Notes under the pieces: model-generated
Database searches by the model: none
What the model saw: only the letters and a program-made list of their open reading frames with translations
Told to the model about the DNA's origin: nothing
Shown here: piece after piece, positions 26,137 through 36,373 of the stretch
How the letters are laid out: the number at the start of each line of letters is the position of its first letter
Numbering within the stretch: the stretch's first letter is position 1
Position numbers and translations under genes: made by a program
Assembly (NCBI GenBank): GCA_000961655.1
Contig: LADR01000067.1
Coordinates: 1 to 64,000 of the forward strand
Reading direction: 5' to 3'
DNA from: Desulfatitalea sp. BRH_c12
GTDB lineage: Bacteria > Desulfobacterota > Desulfobacteria > Desulfobacterales > Desulfosarcinaceae
DNA length: 64,000 nt

Positions 26137-27768
26137 ATGGAATACGCATTGGGCAATGTATGGATGGGTGTGATGATCGTCGTCATCATGTTCGCGGCAT
26201 TTTATTATATAGGCTGGGTTTCCAGCCGGAAGACCGCCAGTGAGGCCGATTTTTACGCGGCCGGTTTTTCCATCGGGCCGATTACCAATGGTTTGGGCAT
26301 GGCAGCTACCTGGGCCAGCCTGGCCACGTTTTTAGGTGTTATCGCGCTGATCCAGAAGCTGCAGGTACCCTTCGTCTATCTTTGGATTCAATGGGCCATT
26401 TCGATCCCCCTGTTGACGTTGCTATACGGCACCAGCCTGCGCCGCATGAAGGCCTTCACGCCGGGAACCTTCATTAAAGCGCGTTACGGCAAACCCTCTA
26501 CGGTTGTGATCGTTTGCTGGATGATGCTGATCATGGTCATGTACGCCCTGGGCCAGATGATCGGCCTTGGTCAGGCCTTTGAGTTGCTGTTCGGAGTCCC
26601 ATACAACATCGGCCTGATTGTGGCCGGCGTGGCCACGGTCGGCTTCATCGCCATGGGCGGAATGTATGGTGCTTCCTACAATGCCGCCTTTCAGATGGTG
26701 GTCATGACCATAGCGATGGTGGTGCCGATGGGCGCCATCATGAAGTCTATGGGGTCATCGGGATGGTGGTTTCCGCCCCTGGCTTATGGCGATATGGTGC
26801 CTGCCATGCTCGAAATGCTGCCCACATTCTTTGACATGAAATACGATGTCCGCTGGTATTTTGCCTTGATCCCGGCGTTTACACTAGGACCGGTCGCGCT
26901 GCCCCATTTGGCCATGCGTGTGTTCACCTCATCCAGTGTTAAAAGCGCCCGCTGGGCCGGCGTGTGGTTCGCCCTCTTTCTGGGGCTGCTGTTCGCCGGC
27001 ACCTATACGGCTGGGTTTGCCGGTAATTACTTTGTCGCCACCACCGGAAAAGTGATTGCCAAAGCGGACCAGACCCTTTTGATTCTAAACGTATTTTATA
27101 ACCCTACGCTGGTGGCGGCCTTTGTTATGGGCGGCGCCCTGGCAGCCGGTCTTTCGACGGTCGGTGGCAACCTGATGGCCATTTCGGGGTTGGTGGGCAA
27201 CGATCTGATGTCGATCATCGCACCTAATATGCAAAGCAAACAGCGCATGAAATGGGGTTATCTGGCCCTGATTTTGGGAGGGGTGTCGGCAATTCTGTTG
27301 GCCTTCAATCCTCCCAAGTTCCTCGTCACCAGTATTCTTTGGGCCTTCGGGCTGCTGGCCACAACCGCCACGCCGGCCATTCTGCTGGGCGTGTGGTGGA
27401 AAGAGGCCAACAAACTGGCGCTCATCTTTTCTTCCTCGATTTGCGGCTTCCTTTATATTATCATTTCACCGTATGTGATGCCAAGCTTGGTGGTCGGCAC
27501 CGGCATGGCTGCCTCATTGGGAATGGCCAGCGGCATGGTTACGGTTCCCCTGAGTTTCGCCATGTTCATCGTGATGTCGATTGTTTTCAACCGCATCCCG
27601 GCCCTGACCGCTTACGCTCCGACCCTGGCCGACAAAAAAGTCATCGACAGCATTCACGGCTGGGGCGATGAATACGAAGAAACCCGATACAATGGCATAA
27701 TCACGCCGCTCATCATTTCGGTGGTCTGCATGCTCATCGTATGGTGGGGATTGCAGCCTTGGAGTTAA
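26137..27768 (+). CDS. Sodium:solute symporter (SSS family)
   Basis: This 543-aa polytopic inner-membrane protein has about 13 hydrophobic segments. SSS hallmarks are SRKTASEADFYAAG near the N-terminus, the GLGMAATWASLATFLGV segment of TM1, and GGALAAGLSTVGGNLMAISG near residue 325-345. The family co-transports Na+ with acetate, proline, pantothenate and similar solutes. Neighbours (acyl-CoA ligase, Cache sensor) suggest a monocarboxylate, but this is inference. RBS AAGGAG lies 7-8 bp before the ATG. Confidence 0.93.
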   Translation: MEYALGNVWMGVMIVVIMFAAFYYIGWVSSRKTASEADFYAAGFSIGPITNGLGMAATWASLATFLGVIALIQKLQVPFVYLWIQWAISIPLLTLLYGTSLRRMKAFTPGTFIKARYGKPSTVVIVCWMMLIMVMYALGQMIGLGQAFELLFGVPYNIGLIVAGVATVGFIAMGGMYGASYNAAFQMVVMTIAMVVPMGAIMKSMGSSGWWFPPLAYGDMVPAMLEMLPTFFDMKYDVRWYFALIPAFTLGPVALPHLAMRVFTSSSVKSARWAGVWFALFLGLLFAGTYTAGFAGNYFVATTGKVIAKADQTLLILNVFYNPTLVAAFVMGGALAAGLSTVGGNLMAISGLVGNDLMSIIAPNMQSKQRMKWGYLALILGGVSAILLAFNPPKFLVTSILWAFGLLATTATPAILLGVWWKEANKLALIFSSSICGFLYIIISPYVMPSLVVGTGMAASLGMASGMVTVPLSFAMFIVMSIVFNRIPALTAYAPTLADKKVIDSIHGWGDEYEETRYNGIITPLIISVVCMLIVWWGLQPWS

Positions 27769-27795
27769 CATTTTTTTTATGATACGTTCCGCCAG

Positions 27796-27821
27796 CGGGT
27801 TGCCGGATCATCGGCAACCCG
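27796..27821 (+). other. 10-bp perfect stem hairpin downstream of the symporter gene
   Basis: CGGGTTGCCG and CGGCAACCCG are separated by a 6-nt loop. A run of eight T lies upstream of it and none follows, so on the plus strand it is not a classical terminator. It sits 5 bp before the AAAGGA RBS of the next gene and could stabilise or attenuate that mRNA. Confidence 0.65.
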
Positions 27822-27838
27822 TCTACAAAAGGATCCCG

Positions 27839-28393
27839 ATGACCTATATTTCAGATTTGAAACGGATCATGCAGTTGGACGACCAAGTTTACGAAGATCT
27901 TGCCCAGCGTAACCGGCTGTTGCACTACAGTACGCTGCATGTGATCCTGCTCGGCCTCCTCTACGGCGTGACCGCCGTGCTGCTCAGCCGGCGTCTGTTG
28001 TCGTTTCAAGGAGCGGATTCTGCAGGTGACTTTAACGCACTGTTCTTGATCATGATGGGCGTGGCCGTGGCTTTTCTGGTGCACGGCGGAGCTGCCTTGT
28101 TCACTTGGGTTTTTTGCCGTGGCATCGGCGGATCTCCTCTTTTCATGCCCCTTTACTTGAGTTCCGGGGTGGCCGCGGCCGCCGCCTGGCCGCTGGCGCC
28201 GTTGGTGGTTCTCATGCAATCCGGTGCCCATAATTATCTGATCTATGCCATTGGCTTGGCCTTGTCGGTCTTCTTGTTCGCGGTTGAGTTCGTCGCTGTG
28301 CGCAAGGCTACCGGTTTGAACAAGCTCAGGATGACCATCGCTGCCGTCGCCACCTTTATCTACATGGGATGTTTTTTGTACTTGTGGCTTTAA
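27839..28393 (+). CDS. Integral membrane protein of unknown function (Yip1-like topology)
   Basis: This 184-aa protein has an amphipathic N-terminus (MTYISDLKRIMQLDDQVYED) followed by about five hydrophobic segments. The layout recalls Yip1-type membrane proteins, but I cannot assign a function. ATG 27839 has AAAGGA upstream, while the longer frame starting at 27779 would be translated through a stable hairpin. It is co-directional with the symporter operon and possibly its last gene. Confidence 0.75.
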   Translation: MTYISDLKRIMQLDDQVYEDLAQRNRLLHYSTLHVILLGLLYGVTAVLLSRRLLSFQGADSAGDFNALFLIMMGVAVAFLVHGGAALFTWVFCRGIGGSPLFMPLYLSSGVAAAAAWPLAPLVVLMQSGAHNYLIYAIGLALSVFLFAVEFVAVRKATGLNKLRMTIAAVATFIYMGCFLYLWL

Positions 28394-28492
28394 CCCAGTT
28401 CGGGCGAAAGATGTTTCACAATGGGTTCGACGCGAATTCGAAACAATATGGCAGCCATATTTTAACGCTTAACACCTGATACCTTTCCTATT

Positions 28493-30157
28493 TTGCCTTT
28501 ATCCGTCGACTATTTTCCCGAGCTTTTTGCCAAGATCACCCAGGCGGTGCATCAGCGCGACGATCTAGACGATCTGCTGACCGGCATCCTGCAAGAGATC
28601 GCCAAAGCATTCGATGCGCGCGGGTGTACGTTACGCGTGGTGGCGTGGCCTGAAGGTATTCTGCGGCTGCGTGCGAGCGTGGGGCTGAGTCAAACCTATC
28701 TGGATAAAGGCGACGTCCGCGCCGATCCCGACCTTTGCGAAATTTTCTACGATAGCCCGATCGTGATCACCGATATCGCTCACGATCCGCGCATGCAGTA
28801 TCCCGAAGAGGCCCGCCATGAAGGCATTGTCACGGTCGTCGGCCTGCCGTTTCAGATTCTGGATGACATCCGCATGGTGTTGCGGGTGTATTTCGATCAT
28901 CCTGTATCGCCCGATTCGATGACACTCACCTGCCTCAAGGCATTGGCAGGGCAGGGGGCCCTTGCGATTCGCAATGCGCTTTTGCATCAACGTTACATAG
29001 TGACTTTCCGCACGATCAGCAGCGCCATTCATTCCGGGCGCAGTGTCGAGGAAATTCTCAAGCGCATCGTCGAACAGGTAACTATCCTGACCGCCGCACG
29101 CGGTGCGATTTACTGGATTTTGAATGCCCCGAACCGTACCATTGTGGATCATGTGACCCATGGATTCGATTACCGGAGTTTGAGCACAGTTGATTACAGC
29201 GCGATCGAAAAGCTTTTCGCTCCGGAAGAAGGCCGCCAGGTCATCATCGGCGATGCTCGCAATGATGATCGCATTCCCAATTTGGAGCGCCTGGGTAAAA
29301 AACGGGTGCAAACCGTGGTGGGCCTGCCTTTCCCTATCGCCCAGGGGTATATAGGGGTGATGGCGGTCTATTTTGGGTCCCGCAAAACTTTGCGCGGCAG
29401 CGAAATCGATTTTCTGACCACCTTGGGCGAGCAGGGTGCGATAGCGCTGCAAAAAGCCCTGTGGTTCGACGAAAGCCGCCTGCGCAGCTTCCAGCAGACC
29501 GTCGAAGGTCTGGCCGTTGCCCTGGAAGCCAAGGATGGCCAGACCCACGGCCATTCATTGCGCGTGGCCCACCTGGCGCGACTCACTGCCACGGCCATGG
29601 GACTGCCCACCCGCCAGATCGAAACGATTTATCGGGCCGGCCTGTTGCATGATATCGGAAAAATCGGCACCGACGATCAGGTGCTGGCGCGTCTGGGGCA
29701 ATTGGAAGCGGATGAGCTCGATCATATTCGTGACCATCCCGAGATCGGTGCACGCATTCTGGCGCCCATGGAAGACGGGGCCGAACTGGTGCCGATGGTG
29801 CGCTATCATCATGAACGGTATGACGGGTCCGGCTATCCCGAGGGGCGCAAGGGCCAGGACATTCCATTGGGTGCCCGGATCCTGATGGCATGCGATGTCC
29901 TGGACAGCATGCTTAACGGTCGGGCCGGGCAACCCCGTCTGACAATCGCCCGCGCCGTGGAGCGATTGCAACTGGGGCAGGGGCGGCAATTCGACCCCCA
30001 GGTGGTCGCGGCTATGGTCAAAGTCCTTGCCGAACACCCGAATGAACTGGCCCCGCTCGAATCTTCACGCTCGGTTCTGGCGCGCCTGCGCCGCCGGTGG
30101 GGTCAGACCGATGCGTTTATCCGCGACTCGTTCCGGAAGTTTCCCAGCAGCTTTTGA
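28493..30157 (+). CDS. GAF-GAF-HD-GYP domain protein, putative cyclic-di-GMP phosphodiesterase
   Basis: This 554-aa cytoplasmic protein has two GAF sensor domains (about 20-165 and 175-325) and an HD-GYP domain (about 340-500). Metal and catalytic motifs are present: HGHSLRVAHLA, HDIGKIG, HPEIG, HHERYDGSGYPEG. The segment after GYP reads ACDVLDSMLNGRAG instead of the common ADVFDAMTSDRPYR. It is expected to degrade cyclic di-GMP to pGpG or GMP under control of a GAF ligand. The only start available is TTG at 28493, because an in-frame stop lies at 28463; no clear RBS precedes it. Confidence 0.88.
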   Translation: MPLSVDYFPELFAKITQAVHQRDDLDDLLTGILQEIAKAFDARGCTLRVVAWPEGILRLRASVGLSQTYLDKGDVRADPDLCEIFYDSPIVITDIAHDPRMQYPEEARHEGIVTVVGLPFQILDDIRMVLRVYFDHPVSPDSMTLTCLKALAGQGALAIRNALLHQRYIVTFRTISSAIHSGRSVEEILKRIVEQVTILTAARGAIYWILNAPNRTIVDHVTHGFDYRSLSTVDYSAIEKLFAPEEGRQVIIGDARNDDRIPNLERLGKKRVQTVVGLPFPIAQGYIGVMAVYFGSRKTLRGSEIDFLTTLGEQGAIALQKALWFDESRLRSFQQTVEGLAVALEAKDGQTHGHSLRVAHLARLTATAMGLPTRQIETIYRAGLLHDIGKIGTDDQVLARLGQLEADELDHIRDHPEIGARILAPMEDGAELVPMVRYHHERYDGSGYPEGRKGQDIPLGARILMACDVLDSMLNGRAGQPRLTIARAVERLQLGQGRQFDPQVVAAMVKVLAEHPNELAPLESSRSVLARLRRRWGQTDAFIRDSFRKFPSSF

Positions 30158-30260
30158 CTGTCTATTCAGGTGCGCCATTGCGCCTTGCCGCCGAACAAAG
30201 GCAGTGCCTTCAATCCGATAGCGTGCAATCGCCAACGACTCGGACGATCCCATTCACTAA

Positions 30261-30292
30261 AAAAAAGGGTTTGGAGAGTACTCTCCAAACCC
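30261..30292 (-). terminator. Rho-independent terminator downstream of tRNA-Arg
   Basis: A perfect 26-bp palindrome (GGGTTTGGAGAGT and its complement, 30267-30292) is followed on the minus strand by a run of T (the A-run at 30259-30266 on the plus strand). It lies 11 bp past the 3' end of the tRNA. Confidence 0.9.
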
Positions 30293-30303
30293 TTGTTTGC
30301 GGG

Positions 30304-30379
30304 TGGTACGCCCGGTTGGTATCGAACCAACGACCCCCAGCTCCGGAGGCTGGTGCTCTATCCACTGAGCTACGGGCGC
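30304..30379 (-). tRNA. tRNA-Arg, anticodon CCG
   Basis: The 76-nt minus-strand gene folds into a full cloverleaf: acceptor GCGCCCG/CGGGCGT, D arm with AGCTCAGTGGATAGAGC, anticodon stem CCAGC/GCTGG around the loop CTCCGGA (anticodon CCG, reading CGG), and T arm with GGTTCGATACC. The 3' CCA is encoded. It is located between the HD-GYP gene and folC, 32 bp downstream of the folC stop. Confidence 0.97.
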
Positions 30380-30411
30380 TTGATCGGGGGCAGATTAATG
30401 GAACTTGCCAT

Positions 30412-31686
30412 TTAAGTCAAGCGATTCAAATCCTTTATGGCTGTTTTTGCTTCACCGACCACGTAGAGAGAGCCTGCTACGCAAATGAGGCCTTCCTTGG
30501 GGGTGATGGCCAAGGCGTGGCGCACAGCCTCGCCCACATCTTCCCTGACCTCCACATTGGATGCGAATTCGCGTACCGCGGATTCAAGCTGAAGTACCGG
30601 AATCGCGCGGTCGATCTTGGGTTGGGTGGCGATCACGCGATTGCAGGGGGCCGTGAGATCCTTGAGGATCTCGCGATAGGGCTTGTCGCCCAGGATGCCC
30701 ACCACCAGGGTGATGTCGCGATCTTTAAAATTCTGGGTGAGATGACGGCCCAGCAGACGTGCCGACATCAGGTTGTGGGCGCCATCCAACAGCAAACGGG
30801 GACGGGTATCGATCATCTCCAAACGCCCCGGCCAGCGCGTGTTCTGAAGTCCTTCGCGCACGCAGGAGGCATCGATGGCGATCCGGCTGCGCATCAGAAT
30901 TTCGCACGCAGCCAGCACCAGCGCCGCATTGTCCACCTGGTGGTCGCCCAGCAGCGCGAGGTTCAAGTGCGTCCAGGTGTGGTCCAAGCCGTAATAGGCG
31001 AAAGCGGTTCCCTGGCGTCGGGTTCGAAACTCCCGACCGTGGCGATACAAAGGGGCTTGATGCCCGGCGGCCTGGCGTTCGACAACATCGCGCGCACTTT
31101 TCTGGTAAACGCCGCTGATGACCGGTACGCCTGGTTTAATGATACCGGCCTTTTCGCCTGCGATGACAGACAGCGTGTTGCCCAGGTAGGTTTTATGTTC
31201 CAGGGAAATGTTGGTGATAAGGGTCAGTACCGGTTGGATGACATTGGTGGCATCCAACCGTCCCCCCATGCCGGTTTCAATGACGGCCCATTGAACCTGG
31301 TGCTCGGCAAACACATCCAGAGCCATGGCGGTTGTAAATTCGAAAAAGGTCGGCTGGCGCGGCAGGTCCCGTATACCCGTTACCCTCTGGCAGGACCGAA
31401 CCACTTCGGCGTCGCTGATGGGTTCGTTGTCGATGCAGATTCTTTCGTTGAAGCGCTCCAGGTGGGGCGAGGTGTAGCGTCCCACTTTGTAGCCGGCGGT
31501 GCGCAGAATCTCAGACAACATCGCTGCCACGGACCCTTTGCCATTGGTCCCCGCGATGTGGATGCAGCGATAGCGTTGTTGGGGATCGTTCAAAGCAGCG
31601 AGCATGGCGCCGATCGTGTCAAGCCCTAGCTTGATCCCGAACCGATGCAGGCGGAACATGGCGTCGAGACATTCTTTATATTCCAT
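30412..31686 (-). CDS. folC: Bifunctional folylpolyglutamate synthase/dihydrofolate synthase
   Basis: It adds glutamate to dihydropteroate and to reduced folates (Mur ligase fold). It has the ATP loop HIAGTNGKGS, the SPHLERFNERI segment, ETGMGGRLDATNV, NISLEHKTYLG, a carbamylated-lysine region AGEKAGIIKPG, and LLDGAHN. Length is about 424 aa with ATG 31686 (GGAAG just upstream). The frame continues to an ATG at 31737, adding 17 residues of basic sequence without an RBS. It is transcribed toward the tRNA-Arg gene. Confidence 0.95.
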   Translation of the reverse strand: MEYKECLDAMFRLHRFGIKLGLDTIGAMLAALNDPQQRYRCIHIAGTNGKGSVAAMLSEILRTAGYKVGRYTSPHLERFNERICIDNEPISDAEVVRSCQRVTGIRDLPRQPTFFEFTTAMALDVFAEHQVQWAVIETGMGGRLDATNVIQPVLTLITNISLEHKTYLGNTLSVIAGEKAGIIKPGVPVISGVYQKSARDVVERQAAGHQAPLYRHGREFRTRRQGTAFAYYGLDHTWTHLNLALLGDHQVDNAALVLAACEILMRSRIAIDASCVREGLQNTRWPGRLEMIDTRPRLLLDGAHNLMSARLLGRHLTQNFKDRDITLVVGILGDKPYREILKDLTAPCNRVIATQPKIDRAIPVLQLESAVREFASNVEVREDVGEAVRHALAITPKEGLICVAGSLYVVGEAKTAIKDLNRLT

Positions 31687-31770
31687 TTCTTCCAAAGGGG
31701 TCTCCCGCTTTTTCCGCTTTGGCCGTCCTTGTCGCATCGGCGGCGCGCACGACCGCAGCGTTTCGTAATA

Positions 31771-31810
31771 AAAAACCCGGCATCATCAACGTGGATGGGG
31801 CCGGGTTTTT
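31771..31810 (-). terminator. Rho-independent terminator after rpsU
   Basis: AAAAACCCGGC and GCCGGGTTTTT form an 11-bp stem with flanking A and T runs, so it could work in both directions. It starts 22 bp past the rpsU stop on the minus strand and separates rpsU from folC. Confidence 0.88.
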
Positions 31811-31832
31811 AAACTGTATGCAAAAGAGAAAA

Positions 31833-32039
31833 CTAATTGTAGCGTTTACGGCGCGCTGCAGCAATGCGCTGCCGTCGGAGTGCTTCGCGTTGTTTGCGGC
31901 GTCGGTACTCACTCGGTTTTTCATAACTTTTTTTCAATTTCAAACGTTTGAAAAGACCGTCGTTCTGGATCTTTTTCTTCAAAATGCGCATGGCTTTTTC
32001 AAGATCGTTATCTTGAACTCTGACCGTAATCTCCTTCAA
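31833..32039 (-). CDS. rpsU: 30S ribosomal protein S21
   Basis: This small basic protein of the 30S subunit assists translation initiation. Recognisable core: VRVQDNDLEKAMRILKKK, then KPSEYRRRKQREALRRQR and a lysine/arginine tail. The start is taken as TTG 32039, which has AAAGGGG 9 bp upstream and gives a normal-length S21 (68 aa). The ATG at 32069 adds ten residues and lacks an RBS. It is monocistronic, ended by the terminator at 31771-31810. Confidence 0.93.
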   Translation of the reverse strand: MKEITVRVQDNDLEKAMRILKKKIQNDGLFKRLKLKKSYEKPSEYRRRKQREALRRQRIAAARRKRYN

Positions 32040-33172
<1,133 letters not shown>

Positions 33173-33197
33173 AGTGTGCGATGAAAACATGACCAAG

Positions 33198-33234
33198 CGC
33201 CCGATAATGTTCATTGATTATTGGGCGTTTTTTA
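33198..33234 (+). terminator. Rho-independent terminator after adk
   Basis: CGCCCGATAAT pairs with ATTATTGGGCG (one G-T pair) over a short loop and is followed directly by a run of six T. It starts 25 bp past the adk stop. Confidence 0.88.
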
Positions 33235-33587
33235 TTTTTAGACTACTTTCCATCCCTCTTTCAAAAATGCTTGACAGCCAAAATGCCTTGATATAGGGAT
33301 GATAATCATAATGTTGGAGCCCGCCCTGTTGGAGAGAATTTGGAAGCAATTTTCTCCCTAAACAAGTAACTTCATATTCCTCCATAGCTATCAACTGTTC
33401 TACCATCATCGAAGGGCGTAAAACCCATTACGACGGAAAAGTTGGTTCATTTGAGCGGATAGACGGGTTTCGATCGTTCAGCCTCGGTTAAAAAGCGGAT
33501 GATTCCATACAGCGGCATGGAACAATTATATAAGTGGGCCTGCGTGGCGCGCCCGTACGAAAAAGACTTTGCAATGGAGAGCGTTCA
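33235..33587 (+). other. Non-coding leader region upstream of rho
   Basis: About 350 bp without a supported gene; a 63-codon minus-strand frame at 33218-33409 overlaps the adk terminator and is rejected. TTGACA at 33271-33276 followed 15 bp later by TATAGG is a weak promoter candidate. The long leader is notable because rho is autoregulated through its leader in several bacteria; no specific structure was identified. Confidence 0.4.
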
Positions 33588-34835
33588 ATGAATGTTTCCG
33601 AACTAAAAAGCATGAAAATCAATGAATTGACCTCAATGGCCAAAAAGCTGAAGATCGAAGGTTATGCCGGCATGCGCAAGCAAGAGCTGATCTTTTCCCT
33701 GCTTCAGACCCAAATTGAGAAAAACGGTTTGATTTATGGAGAAGGGACTCTTGAAATCTTGCCGGACGGCTTTGGTTTTCTGCGCGCGCCAAGCTACAAC
33801 TATTTGCCCGGACCGGACGATATATACGTATCTCCCTCCCAGATCAGACGGTTCAACATCCGCACCGGCGATACCGTTTCGGGTCAGATTCGCCAGCCGA
33901 AAGAGTCTGAACGTTATTTCGCTCTCCTGAAGGTCGAAGCCATCAACTATGAAGACCCGGAAGTCGCCCGCGAGAAAATTTTATTCGACAACCTGACCCC
34001 GCTGTATCCGGACCTGAAAATCAATCTTGAAACCGATCCCGAGAACTATTCCGCGCGCATCATGGATCTGTTAACGCCGATCGGTTTCGGTCAGAGAGGA
34101 TTGATCGTGTCTCCGCCCCGGTCCGGTAAAACCATGCTGCTGCAATCTATCGCCAACAGTATTGCAAAAAATCACAAGGACATTATCCTTTTCGTGCTGC
34201 TGATCGACGAACGGCCGGAGGAGGTCACGGACATGCAGCGGTCGGTCAAAGGTGAGGTGATCAGCTCTACCTTCGACGAACCGGCCGAACGGCACGTTCA
34301 GGTGGCCGAAATGGTGATTGAGAAAGCCAAGCGATTGGTCGAACACAAAAAGAACGTCGTCATTCTGCTGGATAGTATCACTCGTTTGGCGCGTGCTTAT
34401 AACTCGGTGATGCCGCCCTCCGGAAAGATCCTTTCAGGCGGCGTGGACTCCAATGCACTTCAGCGGCCCAAGCGCTTTTTCGGCGCCGCTCGCAATATCG
34501 AAGATGGCGGCAGCTTGACCATCATTGCCACGGCGCTTGTCGATACCGGCAGCCGCATGGATGAAGTCATTTTTGAAGAATTCAAAGGCACGGGCAACAT
34601 GGAAATTCAACTGGATCGCCGTCTGGCCGACAAACGCATTTTTCCGGCTATCGACATCAAGAAGTCCGGTACGCGTAAGGAGGAATTGCTGCTCGACGAA
34701 GCAACCCTCAATCGCGTTTGGATTATACGTAAACTCCTGGCGTCTCTCAATCCGGCCGATGCCCTTGAGTTTATGCTTGATAAAATGCAAGGAACCAGAG
34801 ATAATAAAGAGTTTTTGGATTCCATGAACGCCTGA
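33588..34835 (+). CDS. rho: Transcription termination factor Rho
   Basis: Hexameric RNA-dependent ATPase/helicase that ends transcription. Residues 1-45 form the Rho N-terminal helical domain. The RNA-binding cold-shock-like domain contains [12 protein letters not shown]. Walker A is [10 protein letters not shown], followed by [25 protein letters not shown] and [15 protein letters not shown]. At 415 aa it is a typical size. ATG 33588 has GGAGAG 7 bp upstream; the frame extends 18 codons further without an RBS. It is followed 62 bp later by rpmE, a common pairing. Confidence 0.98.
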   Translation: MNVSELKSMKINELTSMAKKLKIEGYAGMRKQELIFSLLQTQIEKNGLIYGEGTLEILPDGFGFLRAPSYNYLPGPDDIYVSPSQIRRFNIRTGDTVSGQIRQPKESERYFALLKVEAINYEDPEVAREKILFDNLTPLYPDLKINLETDPENYSARIMDLLTPIGFGQRGLIVSPPRSGKTMLLQSIANSIAKNHKDIILFVLLIDERPEEVTDMQRSVKGEVISSTFDEPAERHVQVAEMVIEKAKRLVEHKKNVVILLDSITRLARAYNSVMPPSGKILSGGVDSNALQRPKRFFGAARNIEDGGSLTIIATALVDTGSRMDEVIFEEFKGTGNMEIQLDRRLADKRIFPAIDIKKSGTRKEELLLDEATLNRVWIIRKLLASLNPADALEFMLDKMQGTRDNKEFLDSMNA

Positions 34836-34897
34836 AACGCCTTTGTCCGGTGATGTCCAGGTGTTAAAAAAGTTTAATTTATCAGGGGGTTGTAACG

Positions 34898-35110
34898 ATG
34901 AAAACCGATATCCATCCGCAATATGCGAAAGCAGCCATCAAGTGTGCATGCGGGAACACCATTGAAGTAGGTTCCACCAAGCAAGATATTTCCGTTGAAA
35001 TCTGTTCTAATTGCCATCCTTTCTTTACCGGCAAACAGAAATTGGTGGATACCGCCGGCCGCATCGAACGTTTCCGCAAAAAATACGCAAAATTCAATCA
35101 GGAAAAGTAG
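34898..35110 (+). CDS. rpmE: 50S ribosomal protein L31 (zinc-binding form)
   Basis: This 70-aa protein carries the zinc ligands Cys16, Cys18, Cys37 and Cys40 (KCACGN ... EICSNCHPF), so it is the C+ form, plus the conserved [18 protein letters not shown]. It is preceded by a GGGGG stretch. It is probably co-transcribed with rho and ended by the GC-rich hairpin just downstream. Confidence 0.97.
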   Translation: MKTDIHPQYAKAAIKCACGNTIEVGSTKQDISVEICSNCHPFFTGKQKLVDTAGRIERFRKKYAKFNQEK

Positions 35111-35116
35111 CTGTTT

Positions 35117-35142
35117 CCTCCGGCATGGACCGGAGGCACGTT
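35117..35142 (+). terminator. Hairpin after rpmE, probable terminator
   Basis: CCTCCGG and CCGGAGG with a 6-nt loop, followed by CACG and four T. It begins 6 bp past the rpmE stop. The U-tract is short, so efficiency is uncertain. Confidence 0.6.
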
Positions 35143-35176
35143 TTCAAGCTGTCAACCGTTCAGGTGACAGCTTGAA
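35143..35176. repeat. 12-bp inverted repeat between rpmE and prfA
   Basis: TTCAAGCTGTCA and TGACAGCTTGAA flank a 10-nt loop. The stem is perfect, but no T-run follows. It may act as a second processing or termination hairpin, or as an operator. Confidence 0.7.
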
Positions 35177-35243
35177 GCATTCTGGGGCAGATGTGATTCC
35201 GACCGACTCCGAAAGTGGCTTTCCGGTCGCTCTTGACGCCGTT

Positions 35244-35276
35244 TTGCCACCTATTTGCCACCTATTTGCCACCTAA
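35244..35276. repeat. Three 11-bp tandem repeats upstream of prfA
   Basis: TTGCCACCTAT occurs twice in tandem, followed by TTGCCACCTAA. GATAAG-type short repeats follow immediately before the prfA start. This is a simple-sequence array in the leader; function unknown. Confidence 0.85.
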
Positions 35277-35308
35277 TTGATAGCTGATAAGTGATAAGCT
35301 GATAAGCC

Positions 35309-36373
35309 ATGTTCGACAAACTCAAAAATGTGGATGACCGTTTCAGTCAACTCGAAGCACTTCTGAGCGATCCCAAAGTTGTGCAGGATCGCGCCGCCTA
35401 TCAGAAATATGCGCGCGAGCATGCTGATATCGCCGAGATAATCAATGCCTATCGGGCATACCAGCAGGTCGACCGGGAACTGGATGACAGCTTGGAACTG
35501 CTCAAAGACAGTGACCCTGAAATCAAGGGCATGGCCAAAGAGGAAATCGATCGCTTGAGCGACCGCAAAGAGCAGCTTGAACTGGCGCTCAAACAGCTTC
35601 TGATTCCCAAAGACCCGCTAGATGACAAAAACGTCCTGCTCGAAATTCGGGCCGGCACGGGCGGGGATGAGGCAGGGCTCTTTGCCGGCGATCTTTATAA
35701 AATGTACAGTCGGTATGCTGAATCCCAGGGTTGGAAAACCGAAGTCATGGAGGTGCATGCCTCCGGCGTGGGTGGCCTGAAGGAAATCATTATCCTCGTC
35801 AAGGGCGAACGCGTTTACAGCCGTCTCAAATATGAAAGCGGGACCCATCGCGTTCAGCGCGTGCCGACGACAGAAACCCAGGGGCGTATTCATACCTCGG
35901 CCGTGACGGTGGCGGTTTTGCCCGAAGCCGAAGAAGTAGAGCTGGAGATTGATCCCAGCGAGTTGCGCATCGATGTATTTCGGTCGTCGGGGCCGGGCGG
36001 CCAGTCCGTCAATACCACCGATTCTGCCGTGCGGATTACGCACCTGCCCACCGGCCTGGTTGTCAGTTGTCAGGATGAAAAATCACAGCACAAGAACAAA
36101 GCCAAAGGCATGAAGGTGCTGCGCGCGCGCTTGCTGGACAAAATGACTCAGGAACAGGATGCCAAACTGTCGCAGGAGCGCAAAAGCCAGGTGGGCAGCG
36201 GTGACCGTAGCGAGCGTATCCGCACCTATAATTTTCCTCAAGGGCGTGTGACCGATCATCGGATCGGCCTGACGCTTTATAAGCTGGAGTCGATTTTGCA
36301 AGGCCAGATCGATGAGATCATTACGGCCCTGACAACCCATTATCAAACCCAGGCATTGCAGCATGCCCACTGA
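35309..36373 (+). CDS. prfA: Peptide chain release factor 1
   Basis: Recognises UAA/UAG and triggers peptidyl-tRNA hydrolysis. Full-length at 354 aa, with the GGQ loop in [16 protein letters not shown] and the acidic N-terminal helical domain ([20 protein letters not shown] follows). No strong RBS is visible before the ATG; GATAAG repeats lie there. Its end overlaps prmC by 11 bp, so the methylase that modifies the GGQ glutamine is translationally linked to its substrate. Confidence 0.97.
   Translation: MFDKLKNVDDRFSQLEALLSDPKVVQDRAAYQKYAREHADIAEIINAYRAYQQVDRELDDSLELLKDSDPEIKGMAKEEIDRLSDRKEQLELALKQLLIPKDPLDDKNVLLEIRAGTGGDEAGLFAGDLYKMYSRYAESQGWKTEVMEVHASGVGGLKEIIILVKGERVYSRLKYESGTHRVQRVPTTETQGRIHTSAVTVAVLPEAEEVELEIDPSELRIDVFRSSGPGGQSVNTTDSAVRITHLPTGLVVSCQDEKSQHKNKAKGMKVLRARLLDKMTQEQDAKLSQERKSQVGSGDRSERIRTYNFPQGRVTDHRIGLTLYKLESILQGQIDEIITALTTHYQTQALQHAH

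Noticed and set aside
30304-30379. tRNA-Arg considered as an integration site
   Set aside because: No duplicated tRNA 3' end, integrase or foreign-looking block next to it.
30097-31629. Long 510-codon plus-strand open frame
   Set aside because: It is antisense to folC and runs through the tRNA-Arg gene and its terminator; no RBS or family features.
35244-35276. Short direct repeats considered as a CRISPR remnant
   Set aside because: Units are 11 bp with no spacers and no cas genes nearby; simple tandem repeat.
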